A DNA stretch of 64,000 nucleotides. It comes from Ndongobacter massiliensis. Its GTDB lineage: Bacteria > Bacillota > Clostridia > Tissierellales > Peptoniphilaceae. Position 1 is the first letter of the stretch. Every line of letters begins with the position of its first letter. Below the pieces are notes generated by a model. The model searched no databases and was not told where the DNA came from. It worked only from the letters and a program-made list of their open reading frames with translations. A program made the translations under genes and the position numbers. Positions 8,704 to 16,991 of this stretch are shown piece by piece. The DNA is taken from contig NZ_LT635480.1 in the NCBI RefSeq assembly GCF_900120375.1, forward strand, positions 62,001-126,000, written 5' to 3'.

Positions 8704-10320
8704 ATGAAGAATTTGAGAGCAAAACTTCAAACATTTGCGGGCGCCATGATGGTCCCGATTATTTTATTCGTATTGGTCGGCTTTTATGTCAGTATCGGTA
8801 GTGCATTGAGCAATTACGCGTTTAAGGAAGGCTTCTTGCACACGCTGTTTTCCTTATTTGCATCTCTCGGCTTTATGTTTATGAACAACCTCGAGTTGTG
8901 GTTTGCCATCGGCATTGCCTTCACATTGGCGAAAAAGGAAAAAGGTTGGGCGGCATTTGCCGGCGTCGTGTTGTACTTCAGCTTTATGACCATTGTCAAT
9001 GCCTATGCCGCTGCGCAAGGTTGGACGGAAGAGACCGTGCAGGTAGAAGCCTTGATGCAACAAGGCTACGCCGAGCAGGAAGCGTTGAATTTCAATGCAT
9101 TGTGGGGAAGTCCGCAGGGTATTTTCAGCTACAATATGGGCATCTTCTCCGGCATCCTTTCCGGTGTATTGGCCGCGTTGATTCACAACCGCTTTGTCGA
9201 TACGGAACTTCCCGCCATGTTCGGGTTTTTTGCCGGCGCGAAGTTTGTCATGATCATGATTACTCTTTTTGCGATTCCTTTCGGCATTGCCGTTTATTAC
9301 ATCTGGCCCTTTATCGCGCACGCTTTGCAGGCATTGACCGGATTTATTGCCAGCTCCGGTCTATTCGGAACATTCCTGTTCGGTACGGCGGATAAGATGC
9401 TTCTGCCGTTCGGAATTCACCACCTGATTGCCTTCCCGATTGAGTATTCCAGTGTCGGCGGTACGATGCAAATCGACGGTGTCATGTATGAAGGCGTTCG
9501 CAACATCATCAACGGGCAGGCAGCTTCCCCTGATGTGACCGGATATATCGTGCGCAACTTTACCACAGGGCGCATTTTGTTCCAACTCGCCGGTCTGCCC
9601 GGCGCGGCCTATGCCATGTACAAAACGGCATTGCCGGAAAATCGGAAGCGTGTGGCATCGCTGCTCATCCCGTCGGTGTTGACGTTGGCGCTGGTAGGAA
9701 TTTCGGAGCCAATTGAGTATACGTTCCTCTTTGTGGCGCCTGCACTGTATTTCTTAGTATACGCGCCGCTCGCCGGTCTGTGCTACGTCGTTGCGGAAAT
9801 TGCGAAGATTTCCATCAATGGGCATGCCCTGTTCTTTATGATTCCGAATCTCTTCCAGCCGCAAAAAGTACACGCCATGCCGCTATTGATCTTGTTGCCG
9901 CTGACGTTCCTAGTGTACTACTTCATCTTCAAGTTTATTATCCAGCGGTTTGACTTGAAAACACCGGGACGTGATCTTTTATCGAAAGATATTAAACTGA
10001 TGAGTAAAAAAGAGTATCGCTCGATTAAAGAAAAGGAAGAGACAGCGCAAGCCGGAGCATCGAAACAGGATGATGTTACGCTGGAAGAACACATTATCGA
10101 CGCCCTGGGCGGACCGGACAATATTGAAAGCATTACGTCCTGCGCCACGCGGCTGCGCGTGACGGTGAAGGATGCTTCAATTGTCGCGACGGATGCGCAG
10201 TGGAAAGAATCCTTGGAAGCGATCGGCGTGGTGCGCAATGAAAATGCCCTGCAAATTATTTACGGCGTACGCGTTCAGAATATTCTGACGCGAATTAAAG
10301 ATATACTCAACTTGGATTAG
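8704..10320 (+). CDS. PTS transporter subunit EIICB, glucose/N-acetylglucosamine/maltose class
   Basis: 538 residues. The EIIC domain (about 1-420) has about 10 helices and the conserved loop GISEPIEYTFLF. A charged linker leads to EIIB (about 455-538) with phosphorylatable C480 in SITSCATRLRV. It takes up and phosphorylates a sugar using the phosphate passed from EIIA, encoded next. The glucose-superfamily type is clear; the sugar is not. Spacing to the M20 gene is 4 nt. Confidence 0.92.
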   Translation: MKNLRAKLQTFAGAMMVPIILFVLVGFYVSIGSALSNYAFKEGFLHTLFSLFASLGFMFMNNLELWFAIGIAFTLAKKEKGWAAFAGVVLYFSFMTIVNAYAAAQGWTEETVQVEALMQQGYAEQEALNFNALWGSPQGIFSYNMGIFSGILSGVLAALIHNRFVDTELPAMFGFFAGAKFVMIMITLFAIPFGIAVYYIWPFIAHALQALTGFIASSGLFGTFLFGTADKMLLPFGIHHLIAFPIEYSSVGGTMQIDGVMYEGVRNIINGQAASPDVTGYIVRNFTTGRILFQLAGLPGAAYAMYKTALPENRKRVASLLIPSVLTLALVGISEPIEYTFLFVAPALYFLVYAPLAGLCYVVAEIAKISINGHALFFMIPNLFQPQKVHAMPLLILLPLTFLVYYFIFKFIIQRFDLKTPGRDLLSKDIKLMSKKEYRSIKEKEETAQAGASKQDDVTLEEHIIDALGGPDNIESITSCATRLRVTVKDASIVATDAQWKESLEAIGVVRNENALQIIYGVRVQNILTRIKDILNLD

Positions 10321-10328
10321 GAGGAAAT

Positions 10329-10805
10329 ATGGCACTTTTCGGCTTTGGCAAGAAAAAGAAAGAAACCGTGCTCGGTGCCCCCGCAAAGGGCGAGGTGCGA
10401 CCGCTCAAAGAAGTTTCAGATCCGGCATTTTGTGACGGTGCGATGGGCCCCGGGTTTATCGTGCGTCCGAGTGAGGATATGATTGTAGCGCCGGTGGACG
10501 GAACGGTCACAATGACTTTCCCGACCAAGCATGCACTGGGGATCACCACCGAGTCGGGTGCAGAAATTCTGATTCATATCGGCATCGATACTGTGACGTT
10601 GGAGGGGGAGGGCTTTGAAGCTTTGGTGCAGAAGGGCGACTCTGTTCAGAAAAACCAACCGCTGGTCCGATGCGATCGGGCACTTCTTCAGGAAAAGGGA
10701 GTAGACTCCACCGTCATTTTAGTACTCACCAACGCCTCTGATTTTTCGCAGGTGACGATCGATCCGAATGATGCAGAGGGCGCATATATGCGCCTGAAAA
10801 AATAA
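10329..10805 (+). CDS. PTS EIIA component, glucose (Crr) type
   Basis: 158 residues. Starts with a short basic tail, then DPAFCDGAMGPGFIVRPSED and the active-site block ILIHIGIDTV with phospho-acceptor H83; H68 (PTKHALGI) is the partner His. It relays phosphate from HPr to C480 of the preceding EIICB. Last gene of the operon; strong ribosome site (TAGGAGG) and a strong terminator follow. Confidence 0.93.
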   Translation: MALFGFGKKKKETVLGAPAKGEVRPLKEVSDPAFCDGAMGPGFIVRPSEDMIVAPVDGTVTMTFPTKHALGITTESGAEILIHIGIDTVTLEGEGFEALVQKGDSVQKNQPLVRCDRALLQEKGVDSTVILVLTNASDFSQVTIDPNDAEGAYMRLKK

Positions 10806-10816
10806 AGCGTCACGGT

Positions 10817-10865
10817 AAAGGATTCGGCGGCAACGGGGTACCTCGTTGCCGCCGGATCCTTTTTG
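10817..10865 (+). terminator. Rho-independent terminator of the PTS operon
   Basis: GGCGGCAACG pairs with CGTTGCCGCC, extended outward by AAAGGAT/ATCCTTT, with a U run at the end. Long, nearly perfect stem. Confidence 0.92.
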
Positions 10866-11572
10866 TTTGCTGTTTGGTTTGCTTTCTGTTTCACGTAGAT
10901 AATCGAGACACCACTGCGAGTAGACTCGAGACCAATGCGACGGGAAAGTGAGTTTGCAATAGGAATCTTGGCTCTGTTCAAGTCGCATCAAGTCGTGGTG
11001 CACCGGAGGTCGAAAAGCGTTGTGTTGGTGTGCGATGAGTTAAGTCGAGTTGCGTAGTGTCCAATCGCGTTGTGTCACGGGAGATTCGCGGAGTAAATAT
11101 AAACTTAAAATTTTACATAAAAATTTTTAGCGATTCATAAAATAGGACCCGAGTTTCCAATTTTAGATTTTTTGACGGATGTTTTTTTCATTTTGCGATT
11201 TTGTACAGTTATCTTTTTCTGAATTCTTTGGAAAATTGCTGATATTTTTGCTTTTTTGCGCATTTGACAGTCAATTTTATTCATTTCGAAGGCTTGACAG
11301 CGGATGTTTTTGGCTTTTTTTGCTTTTTATCGATACAACGCTGCTGTGTTTTTTGCAATTATTCTATTTTAACCGGTCGGCAGCGCGCAAACCATTGGCG
11401 CACTGTATTTAATCAGTCGACAACGCCATATGTTCGCTGCGCCGAGCAAAAACCAGGGGCGCCCGCCATTGAATCCGTCGAAAGAGTCGCTCGCTCTGTA
11501 AAATATATGTAAAATCGCAGGAAGACCTCCCACATGCGTTACAATGGACAAGTAAAAGGAGGCGTATGAAAA
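10866..11572 (+). other. 700-nt non-coding stretch with degenerate repeats
   Basis: No convincing gene. The first part (10960-11090) is a G/T-rich run of loosely repeated GTCG, TTGCG and GTTGTG words. The middle (11100-11370) is T-rich and holds two similar blocks beginning TTGACGGATGTTTTT (near 11172) and TTGACAGCGGATGTTTTT (near 11294). The last part (11387-11485) holds two about 40-nt imperfect direct copies about 60 nt apart. Short frames inside have no ribosome site or recognisable content. It may be a decayed element. Confidence 0.5.
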
Positions 11573-12805
11573 GTGACACAACAAAAAAAGCTGACCAAGG
11601 AAGAAGTCAGCTGGATACTTTATGATTGCGGGAATTCCGCGTACTCCATGGCCATTACGACGGCACTATTGCCGATTTATTTCGGTATGTTCAAGCCTGG
11701 CGATGGTATGGACCTGGGCTATTTCAATTCTTTGGCATCTCTTTTGATTGCGGTACTCAGTCCGGTTCTTGGCACCATTGCCGATTTTCGCGGGCGCAAA
11801 AAGCAACTCTTTACGATTTTTTCCCTTTTGGGGATTGTTGGAACCGCCGCGCTTGCCGGGGTACCCTATGGTGCGTGGCAGCTTTTGATTTTCATCTTTA
11901 TTTTGGCGGATCTGGGCTTTGCCGGCTCCAATATTTTTTACGACTCCTTTTTGGTCGATGTTACTGATGATACGCGGATGGACCGCATTTCCGCTATGGG
12001 CTTCGCCTACGGATACATCGCCTCCGTGCTGCCTTTCGGCTTGTGTTTAGCCGTCGTATGGTTATTAGGCATGCAATCCTACCTCGGCTATCAAGTGAGC
12101 TTTCTCCTGACCGCCGGTTGGTGGCTTGCATTCACCCTACCCATGTATCGCAACGTCCGGCAGCGCTATGCCGTCGACCCCGTTCCGCATCCCGTGCGGG
12201 AAAGTTTTGTTCGCATCGGCAAAACCCTGCGTGCCATTCGCAGTTACCGCCCCGTCGTTCTTTTTCTGCTCGCCTATTTTCTGTATATTGACGGCGTCGA
12301 TACGATTATAAAAATGGTCGTACCTTACACGCAAACAGTATTGGGCGGAAAAACATTGGACATGTTTTTATTGCTCGGCATTTTATTAGTCATTCAGATC
12401 ATTGCCTTTCCATGTGCGTTGCTCTATGGACGCTTGGCCGATCAGTTCGGCACCAAACGCATGATTCAAGTGGCTATTGTCACCTATATCATCGCCGTAT
12501 TTTTTGCCTACACCATTGACAGCGTAGGACAAATCTTTATTTTAGGGGCCATGGTCGGTTCTGCGCAAGGCGGCATTCAAGCCCTTTCGCGCAGTCACTT
12601 TGCTAAAATCGTCCCCAAAGAGCAGGCAAGCGAATTTTTCGGTTTTTACAACATCTTTGGAAAATTTGCCGCCATTCTCGGTCCTATGATTATGAGTCTG
12701 GTTACCGATCTCACGGGCCAGGCGCGCTTTTCCATTTTTGGCATTCTCCCCCTTTTTGTCATTGGCTTTTTGTTGACTCTGACTTGGGGCAAGAAGACGC
12801 TATAA
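11573..12805 (+). CDS. MFS transporter, UMF1/Atg22-like family
   Basis: 410 residues with about 12 membrane helices. Starts with the family hallmark [17 protein letters not shown]; a cytoplasmic loop [10 protein letters not shown] follows helix 2, and [16 protein letters not shown] is also typical. Substrate unknown. The start is GTG 11573, 10 nt after AAAGGAGG. An out-of-frame ATG at 11566 is only 3 nt from that site and would give a 19-codon overlapping frame. The gene converges with the ABC ATPase gene, with the two stop codons overlapping by 6 nt. Confidence 0.85.
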   Translation: MTQQKKLTKEEVSWILYDCGNSAYSMAITTALLPIYFGMFKPGDGMDLGYFNSLASLLIAVLSPVLGTIADFRGRKKQLFTIFSLLGIVGTAALAGVPYGAWQLLIFIFILADLGFAGSNIFYDSFLVDVTDDTRMDRISAMGFAYGYIASVLPFGLCLAVVWLLGMQSYLGYQVSFLLTAGWWLAFTLPMYRNVRQRYAVDPVPHPVRESFVRIGKTLRAIRSYRPVVLFLLAYFLYIDGVDTIIKMVVPYTQTVLGGKTLDMFLLLGILLVIQIIAFPCALLYGRLADQFGTKRMIQVAIVTYIIAVFFAYTIDSVGQIFILGAMVGSAQGGIQALSRSHFAKIVPKEQASEFFGFYNIFGKFAAILGPMIMSLVTDLTGQARFSIFGILPLFVIGFLLTLTWGKKTL

Positions 12806-13525
12806 AATCTTTGACAGGAACTGCTGTGCGCGCAGTGCCGTGGGGTGCGCAAAGAAATCTTTGGGAGCGCGGCTTTCCTCGATGATTTTCCCCTCATCCA
12901 TAAAAAGAACCCGCGTCGCAACGTGTTCGGCAAAACCCATTTCATGGGTCACGACGACCATCGTCATGCCTTCCTCCGCAAGATCGACCATTAAATCGAG
13001 GACTTCTCCGACCATTTCCGGATCCAGTGCAGAGGTAGGTTCGTCAAAGAGCAACAGTTCCGGGTCCATCATCAGTGCCCGCGCAATGGCGATGCGCTGT
13101 TGTTGTCCGCCGGAGAGCTGGTGCGGATAGGCGGTCTTTTTCTCCATTAGCCCGATACGCCGCAGCAGCGCATCGGCTTTTTTTTCAGCTTCTTCTTTGC
13201 GCAGCAGGCCACATTCCAATGGCGCAAGTGTCAGATTATGTAGAACATTCAAATTCGAAAAGAGATTGAAGCGCTGAAAAACCATGCCCATTTTTTCGCG
13301 GACGGCGTTGATGTTGACCGTGCCCCGATTCAGAACCTGATCATGGAAACGAACTGTACCGGCGGTTGGGATTTCCAACAAATTCATGCAGCGCAAAAGC
13401 GTCGATTTGCCGGAACCCGACGGTCCGATCAGAACCACTTTTTCACCCTTTTCAATGGTGAGATCAATCCCTTTTAATACCTGGAGATCACCAAAGCGCA
13501 TTTCCACCTGCTCAAGATGCAGCAT
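12800..13525 (-). CDS. Amino-acid ABC transporter ATP-binding protein (GlnQ/HisP type)
   Basis: 241 residues. Walker A GPSGSGKS (34-41), signature [15 protein letters not shown], Walker [14 protein letters not shown] and switch His in VVTHEMGFA are all intact. The block MVFQRFNLF is typical of polar amino-acid importers. It overlaps the permease gene upstream by 14 nt and is the last gene of the T-box-controlled transporter operon. No terminator is visible before the convergent MFS gene. Confidence 0.93.
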   Translation of the reverse strand: MLHLEQVEMRFGDLQVLKGIDLTIEKGEKVVLIGPSGSGKSTLLRCMNLLEIPTAGTVRFHDQVLNRGTVNINAVREKMGMVFQRFNLFSNLNVLHNLTLAPLECGLLRKEEAEKKADALLRRIGLMEKKTAYPHQLSGGQQQRIAIARALMMDPELLLFDEPTSALDPEMVGEVLDLMVDLAEEGMTMVVVTHEMGFAEHVATRVLFMDEGKIIEESRAPKDFFAHPTALRAQQFLSKIL

Positions 13526-14213
13526 ACGCAGTTCTCCTTTCCAGAAAGCGGAAGAGACGTTCCAGTAAAAAGACCAGCAGAAGGTAGATCGTCGCCGTTG
13601 TCATGTAGATCGGCAGCGCATTGAACGTCTTGGAAACGATGATGGAGTTGGCGCGGGTCAAATCCATTAGACCGATGAATCCGCTAATGGAAGTCTCTTT
13701 CAACAGGGTGATGACCTCGTTGCCGAGTGCCGGCAGCACTGCCCGGAATGCCTGCGGCAGCACAATGCGCCGCATCATTTTTCCATAGGGGAGACCCAGT
13801 GAACGTGCAGCTTCCTTTTCTCCTACGTCAACCGATTGCACACCCGCTCGAAAAATCTCCGCCATATACGCCGAAGAATTCATGCCAAAGGCGATCATCG
13901 CGACAAAAATCGGATTTTCTACGCCACTCAAAACGATATTAAACAGAAGAAGCAGCTGCAGGGTGGAGGGGGTTCCGCGAATGAGCGTAATGTAAGCACC
14001 GGCGATGCCGTTGGCGATGCGCAGCCAGAGCGGATAGCGCCGCCCAGGGCGACGGGCTTCCGCGGCGGCAGTGCGCACAAGGGCAAGGAGCAGCCCGCCA
14101 AAAAAACCGATGCACAGCGCCACCGCCGTTACGCGCAGAGTGACGGACAAACCGTTGGCGAAATAGCGCCAACGGTCGTCCTCCAAAAAAGTTTTGGTTA
14201 TAAAATTCTGCAT
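13512..14213 (-). CDS. Amino-acid ABC transporter permease
   Basis: 233-residue HisM/GlnP-family permease with about 5 membrane helices. The ATPase-coupling loop is [25 protein letters not shown] long hydrophilic insert ([17 protein letters not shown]) sits after the second helix. It pairs with the ATPase (14-nt overlap) and the binding protein gene 10 nt upstream. Confidence 0.92.
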   Translation of the reverse strand: MQNFITKTFLEDDRWRYFANGLSVTLRVTAVALCIGFFGGLLLALVRTAAAEARRPGRRYPLWLRIANGIAGAYITLIRGTPSTLQLLLLFNIVLSGVENPIFVAMIAFGMNSSAYMAEIFRAGVQSVDVGEKEAARSLGLPYGKMMRRIVLPQAFRAVLPALGNEVITLLKETSISGFIGLMDLTRANSIIVSKTFNALPIYMTTATIYLLLVFLLERLFRFLERRTAYAAS

Positions 14214-14223
14214 GATCTTCCGC

Positions 14224-15033
14224 CTATTTTTCTGCGGAAATGTAGCGGTCGATAATTTCCTGCAGTGCTCCAGATTCCTTCAATGTTTGCAGCGCCGTGT
14301 TGATTTCTTTCAGCAGGGCGTCATTTCCTTTCGGAAGCGCAATTGCGTACGACTCCTCCGCGTAAGCCGAGTCGAGTACCTTTAGCCCGGGATTCGCCGC
14401 GACATATTTTTTCGCCGGCTCCTTATCGATGACAACGGCGTCAATTTTCCCGTTTTGCAGGGCCATGACCGCATCCGGACCGCTGTTGAAACTGGTTACA
14501 TTTTCCACACCGAAGTCATCCTGGCAGTAAATATCACCGGTCGTGCCCAGTTGTGTTCCAATTTTCTTGCCGGGAAGATCGTCCGCCGAGGCAATGGTTG
14601 AATTTTCCGGAACAATAATCGCCTGCACCGCCGTCGTGTAGGGTTCTGAGAAATCGACATTTTCTTCGCGTTCCGGCGTGACGGACATGCCGGCGATGCC
14701 CGCCTGCACTTTGCCGTTCTGTACGGAAAGAATGATGTTGTCGAACTCCATATCCGTCATCTTGAATTCATAGCCCAGTTGCTCGGCGATAGCACGTGCA
14801 ATATCGACATCGATGCCGACAATTTCCGAACCCTCGTAGTACTCATAGGGCGGGAAGGTGGCGTTGGTTGCAAAGGAGAGCACGCCGTCTTTGAGCGCGG
14901 TTCCTTTTTTTTCGGACACTTCGCTCTGCGCGCTTTGCGCTGCATCAGAGCTTTGACTCGCTTCCTTGTTTGCGCCGCAGGCGCTCAGCAACAGAACCAG
15001 CATTAGGGACAGAGATTGTACAACTTTTTTCAT
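14224..15033 (-). CDS. Amino-acid ABC transporter substrate-binding lipoprotein
   Basis: 269 residues from ATG 15033, which has AGGAGG at the right distance; the frame is open further upstream only across the T-box leader. Lipobox LLSAC, then a Ser/Ala-rich linker, then a type-II binding fold with TNATFPPYEYYEG, VGIDVDIARAIAEQLG and AGMSVTPEREENVDFSEPY, as in polar amino-acid binding proteins. The exact ligand cannot be told from the sequence; the T-box should reveal it. Confidence 0.93.
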   Translation of the reverse strand: MKKVVQSLSLMLVLLLSACGANKEASQSSDAAQSAQSEVSEKKGTALKDGVLSFATNATFPPYEYYEGSEIVGIDVDIARAIAEQLGYEFKMTDMEFDNIILSVQNGKVQAGIAGMSVTPEREENVDFSEPYTTAVQAIIVPENSTIASADDLPGKKIGTQLGTTGDIYCQDDFGVENVTSFNSGPDAVMALQNGKIDAVVIDKEPAKKYVAANPGLKVLDSAYAEESYAIALPKGNDALLKEINTALQTLKESGALQEIIDRYISAEK

Positions 15034-15093
15034 GGGTTTCCTCCTGAAATTTCGAGTGCGCCACGTCGGTAGAGTGTACGGCAATTTCGGTAC

Positions 15094-15333
15094 AAAAAAA
15101 GCCTTCGCCCAAGGGACGAAAGCTCGCGTTGCCACCCTTTTTCGCCGTTTTCTCACGAAAACAGTCTCTATGAGTACCTCTACTCAGCCGGATAACGGCG
15201 GCACCGGGTGCGAACGAAAGCCCGCACCGACTCCGAGTCTCTTTTCAAAGTGCCTCCGCCATCCCCTTCCACCCTCCGGGACTCGCTGTGGACCGTCTGC
15301 ACTTCTACTCTTCTCTTCACAGTCACTTTATTG
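15094..15333 (-). promoter_or_regulatory. T-box riboswitch leader of the amino-acid transporter operon
   Basis: On the minus strand the leader contains an AGTAGA motif after the start point, a Stem I whose helix AGTGC/GCACT encloses a distal loop with GGAGGGTGGAA, a Stem III-like hairpin GGTGCG/CGCACC, a CCGTTATC block, the T-box core GGGTGGCAACGCG (core at 15125-15138) and a terminator AGCTTTCGTCCC/GGGCGAAGGCT followed by seven T (15094-15124). Uncharged tRNA should pair with the core and stabilise the antiterminator. The specifier is probably in GAAAAGAGACTC; AAG (Lys) or GAG (Glu) both fit. The bulge TGGC predicts a tRNA with discriminator base G, which favours Glu over Lys, but this is not settled. 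Confidence 0.88.
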
Positions 15334-15339
15334 CATTGA

Positions 15340-15368
15340 ATTATAGTGCGGCTTTTCGTACTTGTCAA
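15340..15368 (-). promoter_or_regulatory. Consensus sigma-A promoter of the T-box operon
   Basis: A perfect TTGACA (minus strand, 15368-15363), a 17-nt spacer and a perfect TATAAT (15345-15340). Expected transcript start is near 15333. A fully consensus promoter fits control by attenuation rather than initiation. Confidence 0.93.
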
Positions 15369-15390
15369 ATTTTTTATTGAAGCAAATGCG

Positions 15391-15972
15391 TTACTTGATC
15401 AGACTCTGCAAAGCCTTGAAATGCGGATCTTTCGCATCCCCAATCAGATCAAAGAGCAGGCACTCGGTATTGGTGACAATGCAGCCCATGTCGCGCAAAA
15501 GCGCAAGAGCGGTCTTTTTATTCCCCGGATCGCGCGATGTGATGGCATCCGCCGGCAGAAAGACCTCATAGCCGAGCGCACGCAGCGAACGCACTGTTTG
15601 ATAAACGCAGATATGTGTTTCCATACCCGTCACGACGATTTGCGGTCGGTTCAGCTTCTGCAGATACGAACGCAGTTCCGGCAACACCGCGTCATACGAC
15701 GTTTTGGAAAGCCCCCAAGCATCCTGTTCCGAAAGATGTGTACGCAGCGGCTTCACCGTTGCTCCCAGCCCCTTCGGGTATTGTTCACTGTAGAGCGCGG
15801 GAATGTTATAGGCCTGCGCCGCCTGAAGCAGAACGTCCGTGTTTTTTACCGTCTCCATTTGATTTTGCATGATGGGCAGCAGCTTTTCCTGAATATCAAT
15901 GATAAAGAGGACTGCATCCGTGCGCCGCAGTCGGTAGCGCTCTATTTTTGATTCCATTTCGTTGAATGTCAT
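15391..15972 (-). CDS. Isochorismatase-family cysteine hydrolase
   Basis: 193 residues from ATG 15972 (AAAGGAA upstream); the frame is open further upstream inside the lipoprotein gene. Catalytic triad of the family: D26 (FIIDIQEK), K90 (LSKTSYDAV) and C122 (GMETHICVYQT). Members hydrolyse nicotinamide, isochorismate or other small amides or ethers; YcaC-like and other uncharacterised hydrolases share this compact form. Substrate unknown. It follows the lipoprotein gene by 31 nt and is probably cotranscribed. Confidence 0.85.
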   Translation of the reverse strand: MTFNEMESKIERYRLRRTDAVLFIIDIQEKLLPIMQNQMETVKNTDVLLQAAQAYNIPALYSEQYPKGLGATVKPLRTHLSEQDAWGLSKTSYDAVLPELRSYLQKLNRPQIVVTGMETHICVYQTVRSLRALGYEVFLPADAITSRDPGNKKTALALLRDMGCIVTNTECLLFDLIGDAKDPHFKALQSLIK

Positions 15973-16003
15973 TTTTGTTCCTTTCGATTTCTGTGACTTC
16001 ACC

Positions 16004-16942
16004 TCAGTTGCCGGAAGAAGGCTGCTGCGAGGCGTCATCCTGAATATCAAACTCCTGCGCATCTTTTGCCGCTTCCGGAAGCGTAATGGTAAGGGAATTA
16101 TCAACTACCATATCGCGCAGGATAAAAGAAAGATCCATACTTTGCGGCATTGAACCTGCGCCTGCGGTCGATTCTTCGGAGGGAGCGCTGATTGCGATGG
16201 TCATTTGCATGGACATTTCCCGGATATGAAAATCTGTCTCATCTACAACGAGATGGAACGGTATATCGTCCAACAGAAGATCTTGAAACGCCTGCATGCC
16301 CTCACCGCCCTGTGGGAAAAGTATTTTATTGTTCGTCATATCCTGGCGCGTAATCGTGCCGGAAAAAACGTAGGCGCTATTTTCCCGTGACATGGACATT
16401 TTTTTTGCCAATTCTGCATAAGAAGCGGCTGTTTCTGAAGCAGAGGGCGTCGGCGACGTCTTGCCGACTTCCTGAGACATTTTCATCCAGTTTTCTCCGC
16501 CGTCCATGGTGATGTAAGAAAAGATATGCCCGGACTCGACGATATTATAGGTCTCGACGGCATCAAGCGATTCCTTCGAAGCATTCGGCGGCGTTTTTTC
16601 GCTGACTCTCACATAGGAATTTCCAAGGGAATCCGCCGTCACATCCATGACCATCGTTCCGCCGAGAAAATTTGATTCCGTCGTCATATGGAAGGCTTTT
16701 CCACCCTCATAGTAAGCATTCATTTTCTTCAGCACATCCACCGCTTCCGGCATGGAATCCGCTGATGTGACGGGTGAAGAGGCAGTCGATTCTGATGTGA
16801 TCTCTTGGTTCGACGATGCTTCTGTGGAAACTTGGGAGGCGCTGGATTCCGTCGAAGACGCTTGCTCTTTATCCCCGCCGCAGGCACTTAACAGCAGGGC
16901 AAAAGAAAGAGCAACAGCAGAGATTTTCCAAGTGTTTTTCAT
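16004..16942 (-). CDS. Secreted lipoprotein, DUF6612-like
   Basis: 312 residues. Lipobox LLSAC then a Ser/Thr/Glu-rich linker (about 22-65). The rest is a beta-rich domain with alternating polar strands (AFHMTTESNFLGGTMVMDVTAD, ENWMKMSQEVG, FHIREMSMQMTIAIS) that resembles LolA/LppX-like lipoproteins of Firmicutes with unknown function. No catalytic motif. Clear AAGGAG ribosome site. Located after the heptad-repeat protein on the same strand. Confidence 0.65.
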   Translation of the reverse strand: MKNTWKISAVALSFALLLSACGGDKEQASSTESSASQVSTEASSNQEITSESTASSPVTSADSMPEAVDVLKKMNAYYEGGKAFHMTTESNFLGGTMVMDVTADSLGNSYVRVSEKTPPNASKESLDAVETYNIVESGHIFSYITMDGGENWMKMSQEVGKTSPTPSASETAASYAELAKKMSMSRENSAYVFSGTITRQDMTNNKILFPQGGEGMQAFQDLLLDDIPFHLVVDETDFHIREMSMQMTIAISAPSEESTAGAGSMPQSMDLSFILRDMVVDNSLTITLPEAAKDAQEFDIQDDASQQPSSGN

Positions 16943-16991
16943 AATCTGCTCCTTTATTTTTTTGCGTTACTACCCATGCAAGATTTTGGCT

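Noticed and set aside
11360-11490. Possible small CRISPR array in the degenerate repeats before the MFS gene
   Set aside because: Only two to three imperfect copies, no constant repeat, unequal spacing and no cas genes in the window.
15064-15333. Firm assignment of the T-box to lysine or glutamate
   Set aside because: AAG and GAG overlap in the specifier loop and the discriminator clue conflicts with lysine; the evidence does not settle it.
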